NCBI GenBank assembly: GCA_002298695.1
Contig: DBLB01000098.1
Location: 1-21,916, forward strand
DNA from: Clostridiales bacterium UBA735
Lineage (GTDB): Bacteria > Bacillota > Clostridia > Oscillospirales > Oscillospiraceae
Reading direction: 5' to 3'
Length of the DNA stretch: 21,916 bases
The notes beneath the pieces were generated by a model. That model was not told where the DNA came from. It ran no database searches and saw only the letters and a program-made list of their open reading frames with translations. Shown in pieces: positions 1-7,380 of this stretch (its first letter is position 1; every line of letters starts with the position of its first letter). Made by a program: the position numbers and the translations under genes.

Positions 1-121
1 CGCGCGGGGCGTTTTTCCCGTCTTCACACCAATTTCACCCGCAATCCGCTGTTTCAGTTAAATTTCGCAAAAGCAGCGCACAAATCGCTGGAAATTTCAA
101 CCGTTTTTTGCCGAAAACCCC

Positions 122-150
122 TTGATTATTTGATTAGCAAGTTGTATACT
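122..150 (+). promoter_or_regulatory. Sigma-A type promoter for the coiled-coil gene
   Basis: TTGATT (122-127) and TATACT (145-150) are separated by exactly 17 bp. The surrounding DNA is AT-rich, unlike the rest of the window. Expected transcription start is near 157, giving a leader of about 46 nt before the ATG at 203. Bases 1-121 hold no convincing gene; the first 16 bases (GC-rich then TTTTT) could be the 3' arm of a terminator whose other arm lies outside the window. Confidence 0.7.
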
Positions 151-202
151 ACCAATAAGTAAAACTTTTGAATATACATGATTAGGAACTATTTGGAACG
201 CT

Positions 203-676
203 ATGGCCGAAAATGAACTGCGCCGGCTCAGCCGCGCCGAACTGATCGAGATCATCTACGAGCTGCAAAAGCAGAATGAACAGAATACCGCGCAGATCGC
301 GGCCTTGCAGGCACGGCTGGACGACCGGGAGATCCGGATCGCCGAATCCGGCTCTCTGGCAGAGGCCGTCATCCGTGTGAACGGCGTGCTGGAGGCCGCA
401 CAGGCCGCGGCAGACCAGTATCTCGCTTCGCTCCACGCGGCAAACGCCGAAACAGACGGAAAAATAGCCGCCGCCGAACAGCAGCGGGACGAGATCCTTC
501 TCCAGGCCAACCAGCGCGCCGACGAGCTTGTCCGCAAGGCAGAGCAGGAGGCGCAGCGCATCATGGACGATGCGAACGCACAGGCTGCCGCTGCCTGGGA
601 TGGCTTCGAGCGGAAAGCGCATGATCTCATCCGCCTGCATTCCGAGCTCCGCACGCTGACCGCAAAGGACATATAA
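203..676 (+). CDS. Conserved coiled-coil protein of unknown function
   Basis: A 157-residue, highly charged, Ala/Gln/Glu-rich protein with no signal peptide or membrane segment, so probably cytoplasmic. It opens with a short LSRAELIEIIYELQKQ helix. Two long predicted coiled coils follow (about residues 10-50 and 85-145), separated by an ESGSLAEAVIRVNGVLEAAQ segment. From memory, proteins with this LSRAELxE / AEAxxxxNGVxEAAQ pattern are common in Clostridia near sortase or cell-surface loci, where they have no assigned role; this is recognition, not a search. The second half resembles DivIVA-like or V-ATPase subunit E-like coiled coils only in composition. Its ribosome binding site is weak (GGAAC, 6 nt from ATG). 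It lies 177 bp upstream of the pilus adhesin on the same strand and could be co-transcribed with it. The gene is real with good confidence; its function is unknown. Confidence 0.8.
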   Translation: MAENELRRLSRAELIEIIYELQKQNEQNTAQIAALQARLDDREIRIAESGSLAEAVIRVNGVLEAAQAAADQYLASLHAANAETDGKIAAAEQQRDEILLQANQRADELVRKAEQEAQRIMDDANAQAAAAWDGFERKAHDLIRLHSELRTLTAKDI

Positions 677-707
677 GCCCGCCGTCCGCATTTGTCGTTT
701 TCTGATG

Positions 708-721
708 TGGAAACGTTTCCG
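708..721. promoter_or_regulatory. Candidate operator: 12-bp perfect palindrome upstream of the pilus locus
   Basis: GGAAACGTTTCC (709-720) is a perfect palindrome with a central CG, flanked by T and G. This is the layout of LacI/CcpA-type operators, but it deviates from the cre consensus (TGWNANCGNTNWCA) at three positions. It lies 134 bp before the adhesin start. I see no convincing -35/-10 pair beside it; TAGAAT at 755-760 lacks a good -35. Confidence 0.35.
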
Positions 722-780
722 TATTTTCGGCGAAACTTTCCCCCAGCCCCTGCATAGAATTCACACAGACTTCATTCCAT

Positions 781-825
781 GACGCGGCGCGCCGTGTCAT
801 GTCCCCCGGCCATGCATGGCCGGGG
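781..825 (+). promoter_or_regulatory. Two tandem hairpins in the leader of the adhesin gene
   Basis: Bases 781-798 form a 9-bp inverted repeat (GACGCGGCG / CGCCGTGTC, one G-U pair). Bases 804-825 form a perfect 22-base palindrome (arms CCCCGGCCATG / CATGGCCGGGG). Neither is followed by a T-run, so they are not ordinary terminators. They end 13 nt before the ribosome binding site (TAAGGAGG, 838-845). They may stabilise the mRNA 5' end or act in attenuation; the role is inferred. Confidence 0.45.
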
Positions 826-853
826 CAGAACCATCCGTAAGGAGGCATGTACC

Positions 854-3800
854 ATGCAAACCCGGATCCCGCAGCAGGCGAACAGGCAGATCCGTTCGCA
901 CCTGCGGAAAAAGCATCTGCGGGCGCTGCTGCTGGCGGTATCCTGTGTCGCCGTATTCTGTACGGCCTACGCCCTCATTCTCCCGGCGATCACGCTGACG
1001 CCGGAGACGCACTGCGGGCTGGAAGAGCACACGCATGACGAATCCTGCTACAAATCCGTGCTCATCTGCGGCCAGGACGACCAGACCGCTCTCCCCGCGC
1101 ACGAGCACACCGACGCCTGCTATGAAATACAGCCCGTCCTCATCTGCGGGCTGGAAGAGACCGGCGAACCCCTGCACGTCCATACGCCCGAATGCTATGA
1201 CGCAGACGGCAATCTGATCTGCGGCGCAGACGAATCCATGCTCACACCGCACGTCCATACCGACGCCTGCTACGAAATGCAGCCCGTCCTCGTCTGTCCC
1301 GAATCCACCGAACCCATCCTGCATACCCATACCGACCAGTGCTACGAGCGCACGCTCATCTGCGAAAAGCCGGAGCACATCCACACGCAGGAATGCTATT
1401 CCGACCAGACGGCGGATGTGGAATCTTCTGCCGACTGGGACGCCATGCGCCCCGACCCTCTGTCCGGCAGCTGGCCGCAGGATGTGCTGGCCGTTGCCGA
1501 ACGGCAGCTCGGCTATCGCGAGAGCGAGGCCAATTATGTCATCGATGAAAACGGCGTCCGCCACGGTTATACGCGCTATGGCGCGTGGTACGGCGACACC
1601 TACGGCGAGTGGTGCGCCATGTTCGTCTCGTTCTGCCTGCACTACGCAGACGTTCCTGCGGAAGACTTCCCGGCGGCCGGCGGCTGCGCCTACTGGATCG
1701 GCGCGCTGACCGAAAAGGATCTCTATCAGAGCGCCGCGCTCTGTACGCCGAAGCCCGGCGACCTCGTCTTTTTCGACATGGACGGCGACGGCACGTCCGA
1801 CCATGTCGGCCTTGTCTCCGGCGTGACCGAAGACGCGATCACCACCATTGAGGGCAACGTCGGCGGCGCAGTCGTTTCGCGCGAATTTGCCCGTACTGAC
1901 GGCAGCATTCTCGGCTACGGCGTCCTGCCGGAAGCCGCCGCAGCAGGCGAAGGACCCGCTGCGGACGATGCCGCCGCGATCTGCGGTCTGACGGCCCATA
2001 CCCATACGGCGGACTGCTATGACGCAGACGGCAATCTCATCTGTCCGCTGCCGGAACACACGCACACCGAAGCCTGCTTTGCCGCAGGTGAGCCGTCCAC
2101 GCAGGAGTTTACATACGAAGACGCCTCCATCTCCCTGCGCCTGACCGTTGAAAGCGCGCAGCCCCTGCCCGAGGGCACGAAGCTGACCGTCTCTCCGCTG
2201 GCCGCGACCGCGCAGCTGCGCACAGATGCCGCAGATTCCCTGCCCGACAGCCTCGGCACGTCCGACCGCTGGATCCTCCGCGACATTGCCCTGACGCAGG
2301 ATGGCACGCCGCTGGATACCGAGTCCTTTGCCATGACAGCGGAGATCCGCCTGACGCAGAGCGTCTACGCCCCGCTCACGCAGGAGCTCGCCGCGCTCTC
2401 GCAGCAGGCCGCGCCGGAGGCTGACCTCGGCGTCGTCCTGACGGCCCTGCAAACAGATGCTGAAACGCAGCAGCTACAGGAGCTCGACAGCGCCGTCCTC
2501 ACGGACGCGGATACCGCCCTGCACATCCCCATCCGCACCGGCACGCTTGCTCTCCGCGCCGCCGCCAGCGCCAACCCCACCTATACCGTCCAGTATTACG
2601 CCTGGATCCCCCGCTTCCGGAACAGCGGTGAAAAAAAGCTCACCGTCTTCGACACCAGCGCCGCAGCGAACGGCGGCAAATCGAGACTTCCCCAAAATGG
2701 CGAAACGAACCCGACAAAAACCGTCTATCTGGACGCCGCCGGCGGCAATACCAATAAAAACAACGGCAATCAGACGGCGCTTTACAAAATTGCGACCGAA
2801 AATGTCCTGACGCAGATGTATACGGAGAACCGCTTCGAATACATCAAAGCGCCGAACCCGTCCTACGTCAATAAGCTGATCGAGAACAGCAGCTATCAGA
2901 TTCAGGCCGTCTGGGTTCTCAAAGACGGCCATCCCTCCAACAGCACCAGCGAATCCGACTGGAACATCTACAGTTCGGACGTCCATTTTACCAACCGCGA
3001 CCTTTCCGGCGAAGGCATCTCGATGGACAACATCGTCACTATCAAAGAAGGCACGGTCATCCGCCTGATCTACAACACCACGGAAACCGACAAATCCCTG
3101 CCCGCCACATTCTACGACTATGACATCAGCACCAAGCGCGCCAGTAACGGCAATTGGAAGACCGGCGTCGCCGGCATCAATAGCGCAGGCAACTACGGAT
3201 CCAGCCGCAACAATAAGAGAAACTATGAGTCCTGGTGCGACATTCTGGCGTTCGGCAACGCCAATACCGGCACCGGCATGGCAAAATACCTGTTTTCGCA
3301 AGGCTACCTGAATTCGCACAACCAGAGAAACGAAGATTCCTCCGGCTGTACATTCGACCTGGCCAAATCGTTGGACGAAAAAGGCCATATCGTTTATAAT
3401 GAGTGGCTGGTCGCCCCCAAGCTCTTCAACGAGGACGGCGGCAACGACGGCAGCGTGACCGGCAAGCACACCTATGAAAACAGCTCTCTGACGTTCAAGC
3501 GCGTCGGCGACACCTACACGCTCTCCGCTGCCAGTGTCAATGGCGCAGGCTCCGTCGACGGCCTGCAAAACTTCTTCCATCCTTCTCCGACCGCAGGTAC
3601 GATCTATAACGGCCAGAACGGAAAAGCCAACATTCTGACCAACGATTTCTGGCCGATGGATGCCGTCCCGGAAAATAAGCGCCACGACCCGCTGTTTGGT
3701 TCCTATAATTCTTATACAAAGCAGGAATACAAGTATAGTGGCTTTGCCAGCTATGAAGGCAAAGGCCCTGAGTGGGTCGCTGAAAGCAAAACCTTCCCGC

Positions 3801-5830
3801 CCAGTGATGACGGTATGCCGCATAACAGCTATTTCGGCATGCAGTACGCCGTCAAGTTCACCCTGACGGAAGACTATGTCGGCCCGCTGGAATACTACTT
3901 CTTCGGCGACGACGACATGTGGGTCTTCCTCGACCAGAAGCTTGTCTGCGACATCGGCGGCGTCCACTCCTCGGTCGGCGAATATGTCGACCTCTGGGAC
4001 TATCTCAAAAAAGGTACCGCCGGCGAGCATACCCTGACGTTCTTCTACACCGAGCGCGGCGCGTCCGGCTCCACCTGCTTCATGAACTTCACGCTTCCCT
4101 CGGTCTCCGGCGTCACCATCGAGCAGCGCACCGGCAACCTCCGCATTGAAAAGCAGGTCGTCGGCGAGAGCGACCCGGACAAAGAATTCACCTTCAACGT
4201 TCAGTTCTTCGATCAGGACGGCCAGACCATTCTCGACGATTACGCCTACGACAAGTTTGACAAAGACGGCAATTCCCTGGGCCACGACCTGATCCTACAC
4301 ACCGGCAACGACCTGACGCTCAAAGCCGGCGAATACGCCGTCATCCAGTATCTCCCCTTCGGCCTGCAATACCGGGTCACGGAGACCGGCGCCGACGACT
4401 ATACCGTCACCAACACGATCAACGGTGTCCTCCAATCGGGCACTTCGGCCTCCGGCACAGTCATCAAGGACGCAGCAAACGAGCTGGTCTTCACGAACAC
4501 CATCCATACCACCAGCCTCCGCATCCAGAAGCAGTCCGACGACCCCGACCCGCAGCCCCTGCCCGGCGCCGTTTTCACGCTTTCCAAAGCCGCTTCCGCT
4601 TCTGAAGAATCGCTCCCCATCGCCTTCGTCAAACAGGCCGATGGCGCCTATGCCATCCCGTCCACGACCGACGAGCTGATCCAGGACGGCGGAATTTACT
4701 ACATCGGCACCGTCGGCAACGACCATTCCAACAGCCCGTCCGACCTGAAATACGCCCTCACCGAGCGCGGCACAGACTACGCGCAGATTCAGGCCTATAC
4801 CGGCGGCACAAACCAGCAATTCCGGGTCCACAAACAGTCCGACGGCTCCTACGCCTTTGAAAGCGTGTCCAGCCCGCAGTACTGGCTCAATCTGGACAAC
4901 GGGATTACAGTCGATGGAACCATGATTCACTTCAGGAAAAGCGGAAACTCCCCGGGCGCAACCCAAAAGTGGTTCCTGATGCTGGCCGACGGCTATTTCA
5001 AGATCAAGCCGCGTCAGGCCGTCCTGACGCAGTCGAACGCCGTCATGGACATGAACACCGGCAATTTCCCGGCCGCGGGCAGCGGCCAGAACGTGCAGGC
5101 ATGGACGGATAACGGCTCCGGCGCACAGCGCTGGTTCTTCGTCCCGGTGAACCCCGCCTCTGCGCCCGAGACCACGACGCAGCTTGAAACGGATTCCAAC
5201 GGCATCCTGACCCTCACGGGCCTCGCCCCCGGAACCTACACGCTCACCGAGGTCACCACGCCGGAGGGCTTCCTCAAACCCACCGACCCCATCGTCCTCC
5301 ACGTGGACGCCGCCGGCCAAATCGACCTCGTCAGCGGCGGCGACGCCGCGGTCGACAGTTCTGTCCTCCGCGTCACAAACCGCCGCGAACCGAAGACGCT
5401 CACCATCGCCAAGCAGGTCGAGGGCGTCGAAACCAGCGAGACCTTCCGTTTCACCGTCCGCTACACCGACAAGACCGGCGCGCAGATCGAAGAAACTTAC
5501 GATCTCAGGCACGGCGAAACGAGCACCCCGCTCACCATCCCCTACGGCGCGTCCGTCACGGTCAGCGAACCGTCGCACGGCGGCTACAAGCTCCGCTTCG
5601 AATCCGGCGTCCAGACGCTCACGCCGAACGCGGACGGCAGCTGCACCTTCGAAATGACGGACAACGTCAGCCTCACCGCGGTCAATACCGCCGCGGGCTA
5701 CGAACTGCCGTCGACCGGCGGTGCGGGCACCCATTTGTATACTGTCGGAGGGCTGCTGCTTCTGCTGGCTGCAGCGCTCGGATTGTATGTTCTGAAACGA
5801 CGCAGAATGGGGGAAACCGAAACGTCCTGA
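854..5830 (+). CDS. Large LPSTG-anchored pilus/surface adhesin with CHAP, fibro-slime and ricin-like domains
   Basis: A 1658-residue cell-wall protein. The ATG at 854 is chosen over upstream 779 and 847 because TAAGGAGG (838-845) lies 8 nt before it. Order of parts: export signal/membrane segment 22-46 ending YALILPAITL; Cys/His repeats 54-183; CHAP amidase/peptidase domain about 210-359 with Cys254, His317 and Glu333/Asn335 in catalytic positions; two more Cys/His repeats 377-409; beta-rich stretch to about 560; a long unassigned region; fibro-slime (PA14-like) domain about 994-1086 with GDDDMWVF at 1018-1025 and DIGGVH; Cna/SpaA-type beta domain 1094-1218; a CnaB domain (about 1220-1512) that appears interrupted by a ricin-type lectin (about 1279-1430); another Cna-like domain 1514-1610; LPSTG 1618-1622, hydrophobic segment and a basic tail. 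It heads the pilus operon and is probably the tip or major adhesin. Ligand unknown. Confidence 0.9.
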   Translation: MQTRIPQQANRQIRSHLRKKHLRALLLAVSCVAVFCTAYALILPAITLTPETHCGLEEHTHDESCYKSVLICGQDDQTALPAHEHTDACYEIQPVLICGLEETGEPLHVHTPECYDADGNLICGADESMLTPHVHTDACYEMQPVLVCPESTEPILHTHTDQCYERTLICEKPEHIHTQECYSDQTADVESSADWDAMRPDPLSGSWPQDVLAVAERQLGYRESEANYVIDENGVRHGYTRYGAWYGDTYGEWCAMFVSFCLHYADVPAEDFPAAGGCAYWIGALTEKDLYQSAALCTPKPGDLVFFDMDGDGTSDHVGLVSGVTEDAITTIEGNVGGAVVSREFARTDGSILGYGVLPEAAAAGEGPAADDAAAICGLTAHTHTADCYDADGNLICPLPEHTHTEACFAAGEPSTQEFTYEDASISLRLTVESAQPLPEGTKLTVSPLAATAQLRTDAADSLPDSLGTSDRWILRDIALTQDGTPLDTESFAMTAEIRLTQSVYAPLTQELAALSQQAAPEADLGVVLTALQTDAETQQLQELDSAVLTDADTALHIPIRTGTLALRAAASANPTYTVQYYAWIPRFRNSGEKKLTVFDTSAAANGGKSRLPQNGETNPTKTVYLDAAGGNTNKNNGNQTALYKIATENVLTQMYTENRFEYIKAPNPSYVNKLIENSSYQIQAVWVLKDGHPSNSTSESDWNIYSSDVHFTNRDLSGEGISMDNIVTIKEGTVIRLIYNTTETDKSLPATFYDYDISTKRASNGNWKTGVAGINSAGNYGSSRNNKRNYESWCDILAFGNANTGTGMAKYLFSQGYLNSHNQRNEDSSGCTFDLAKSLDEKGHIVYNEWLVAPKLFNEDGGNDGSVTGKHTYENSSLTFKRVGDTYTLSAASVNGAGSVDGLQNFFHPSPTAGTIYNGQNGKANILTNDFWPMDAVPENKRHDPLFGSYNSYTKQEYKYSGFASYEGKGPEWVAESKTFPPSDDGMPHNSYFGMQYAVKFTLTEDYVGPLEYYFFGDDDMWVFLDQKLVCDIGGVHSSVGEYVDLWDYLKKGTAGEHTLTFFYTERGASGSTCFMNFTLPSVSGVTIEQRTGNLRIEKQVVGESDPDKEFTFNVQFFDQDGQTILDDYAYDKFDKDGNSLGHDLILHTGNDLTLKAGEYAVIQYLPFGLQYRVTETGADDYTVTNTINGVLQSGTSASGTVIKDAANELVFTNTIHTTSLRIQKQSDDPDPQPLPGAVFTLSKAASASEESLPIAFVKQADGAYAIPSTTDELIQDGGIYYIGTVGNDHSNSPSDLKYALTERGTDYAQIQAYTGGTNQQFRVHKQSDGSYAFESVSSPQYWLNLDNGITVDGTMIHFRKSGNSPGATQKWFLMLADGYFKIKPRQAVLTQSNAVMDMNTGNFPAAGSGQNVQAWTDNGSGAQRWFFVPVNPASAPETTTQLETDSNGILTLTGLAPGTYTLTEVTTPEGFLKPTDPIVLHVDAAGQIDLVSGGDAAVDSSVLRVTNRREPKTLTIAKQVEGVETSETFRFTVRYTDKTGAQIEETYDLRHGETSTPLTIPYGASVTVSEPSHGGYKLRFESGVQTLTPNADGSCTFEMTDNVSLTAVNTAAGYELPSTGGAGTHLYTVGGLLLLLAAALGLYVLKRRRMGETETS
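1013..2080 (+). repeat. Eight in-gene Cys/His repeats flanking the CHAP domain
   Basis: Six copies of a 15-27 residue unit built on HxHTxxCY followed by (L/V)(I/V)C occur at about 1013-1410, and two more at 1982-2080, on either side of the CHAP domain. Some copies are still similar as DNA. The stretch encoding CYDADGNLIC is nearly identical at about 1196-1223 and 2016-2043 (one mismatch seen). The unit HTDACYE(I/M)QPVL recurs at about 1108-1142 and 1258-1292. This indicates recent internal duplication. The spaced Cys and His could bind metal or form disulfides; that is inferred. Confidence 0.8.
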
Positions 5831-5891
5831 TGCACAGAGCGTTCCCACCCAGAAAATCAAAATTAAAATCAATTGAGAGAGGGTAAAAACA

Positions 5892-7295
5892 ATGAAGTAC
5901 ATAAAACGAATTGCCAGCCTCCTGCTGGCCCTGGTCATGGTCCTCGCCGTGACAACCACCGCCTTCGCTGCCGGTGATGGCGCAATTACAGTCGATAATC
6001 CAAAAGCAGGCACCACCTACACAGCTTATAAGATTTTCGACGTGACCTATAACGAAGGTAAAACTGCCTATTCTTATACGATTGACTCCATCAGCGAATG
6101 GCTTGATACCGTAAAAGCATTTGCTGACACAGCTGACAACGGTCTCACGCTGGAGCAGGTCACCGGTTCGACGACGTACATCGTAACGACGACTGAGCAG
6201 TTCAGCGCCCCTGCCTTTGCAAATGCTCTGAAAGCCGCCGTTTCCGGCAAAACCGGCATTGCTCTGACTGTAACAGACGGCAAAGCTTCTGCGACCGGCC
6301 TTGATCTGGGCTACTACTTCGTCAGCAGCAGCACCGGCGCGCTCTGCAACCTGACCACGACGACCCCCACGGTCACAATTCACGACAAAAATGATATTCC
6401 GTTTGAGAAGGTTGACGATAAAGAGAGCGTAGACGTCGGCGAAGTTGTCACATACACAATCACCGGTAAAGTTCCGGATGCAACCGGCTTCACGGCCTAT
6501 ACCTATCAGTTCGATGATACCATGAGCAGCGGCCTCACGTTCAACAAGGACGTCACGGTCACCATCGGCGGTCAGAAAATCAACGACGCTAAGATTACTT
6601 ACGATGTAGGCAGAAATGCCAACAGCTTCACTGTGGTCATCCCTGTTCTCAACTACCAGAACCAGATCGGTGCTGAGATCAAGGTCTCGTATACTGCAAC
6701 CGTGAACGAAAACGCTGTTGCAAAGATCGAAAAGAACCACGCAACACTGACCTACAGCAATGACCCGACGAATAAAGAAAGCAAAACGAAGACACCGCCC
6801 GACGAAGAGACTGTCTATAGCGCAAAGCTCGTAATTGACAAATACAAAGCCGGCAGTGAAGAAACCAAACTGGCTGGTGCGCAGTTTGTCCTCTATAAAG
6901 AGGGTGCCGAAAAGGTAAAGCTCTATTACAAATGGAACGAGACAACCAAAAAAGTTGAGTGGGTTGCCGACAAAGCGCAGGCAACCGTCAAGACGACCGA
7001 TAAACAGGGTGCGGCCTCCTTTGATGGCCTTGCTGATGGCACCTATTATCTGGAAGAAATCGCCGCTCCTGCCGGTTATAACATGCTGAAGGAGCCGGTC
7101 ACGGTGGATGTCAAGGGCAGCGATACGGTTGTTGGTTCGCTGACTGTCACAGAAAAGGTCTCCAACCAGTCCGGCACCGAACTGCCTTCCACCGGCGGCA
7201 TGGGCACCACGCTGTTCTATGTCCTCGGCGGCGTTCTGGTCGCAGCGGCGGTCGTGCTGCTCGTCACCAAAAAGCGCATGCACACCAACGGCTAA
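5892..7295 (+). CDS. SpaA/FimA-type isopeptide-forming major backbone pilin (LPSTG)
   Basis: A 467-residue secreted pilin, the probable shaft subunit polymerised by the sortase encoded next door. Signal peptide 1-26 with cleavage after AFA. N-terminal domain about 28-165; middle domain about 170-295 with candidate isopeptide Lys173 (FEKVDD) and Asn290 (TYSND); C-terminal CnaB domain about 310-428 with Lys317 (IDKYK) and an E-box YYLEEIAAPAGY at 385-396; LPSTG at 431-435; hydrophobic segment and a KKRMHTNG tail. The canonical YPKN pilin motif is not visible. HDKN (164-167) sits where it is expected, just before the middle domain, so Lys166 is the likely linking lysine. The ribosome binding site is GAGAGGG, 8 nt from the ATG. 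Codon use is visibly more AT-rich than in the flanking pilus genes, which fits high expression or a separate origin. 61 bp follow the adhesin stop. Confidence 0.92.
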   Translation: MKYIKRIASLLLALVMVLAVTTTAFAAGDGAITVDNPKAGTTYTAYKIFDVTYNEGKTAYSYTIDSISEWLDTVKAFADTADNGLTLEQVTGSTTYIVTTTEQFSAPAFANALKAAVSGKTGIALTVTDGKASATGLDLGYYFVSSSTGALCNLTTTTPTVTIHDKNDIPFEKVDDKESVDVGEVVTYTITGKVPDATGFTAYTYQFDDTMSSGLTFNKDVTVTIGGQKINDAKITYDVGRNANSFTVVIPVLNYQNQIGAEIKVSYTATVNENAVAKIEKNHATLTYSNDPTNKESKTKTPPDEETVYSAKLVIDKYKAGSEETKLAGAQFVLYKEGAEKVKLYYKWNETTKKVEWVADKAQATVKTTDKQGAASFDGLADGTYYLEEIAAPAGYNMLKEPVTVDVKGSDTVVGSLTVTEKVSNQSGTELPSTGGMGTTLFYVLGGVLVAAAVVLLVTKKRMHTNG

Positions 7296-7328
7296 CCGCA
7301 GATAGCATCGCACAAACACAGCTGCCCG

Positions 7329-7356
7329 CGCCGGGGAGGCTATTGCCTCCCCGGCG
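7329..7356 (+). promoter_or_regulatory. Perfect 12-bp hairpin between backbone pilin and sortase genes
   Basis: CGCCGGGGAGGC (7329-7340), TATT loop, GCCTCCCCGGCG (7345-7356). The stem is perfect and very GC-rich, but no T-run follows, so it is not a standard terminator. It lies 34 nt after the pilin stop. Its probable role is to protect the abundant pilin mRNA from 3' exonucleases, or to lower sortase expression by partial termination or processing. Shaft subunits are needed in large excess over sortase. Inferred. Confidence 0.55.
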
Positions 7357-7380
7357 GCGCAGCGGCAAGGAGAACCCTGC

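Noticed and set aside
691..760. Possible promoter for the adhesin (TAGAAT at 755-760)
   Set aside because: No acceptable -35 at 16-18 bp and no correctly spaced extended -10, so it is not listed as a feature.
779..853. N-terminal extension of the adhesin from ATG 779
   Set aside because: It would translate through both leader hairpins. TAAGGAGG at 838-845 points to ATG 854, where a normal basic-plus-hydrophobic export signal follows.
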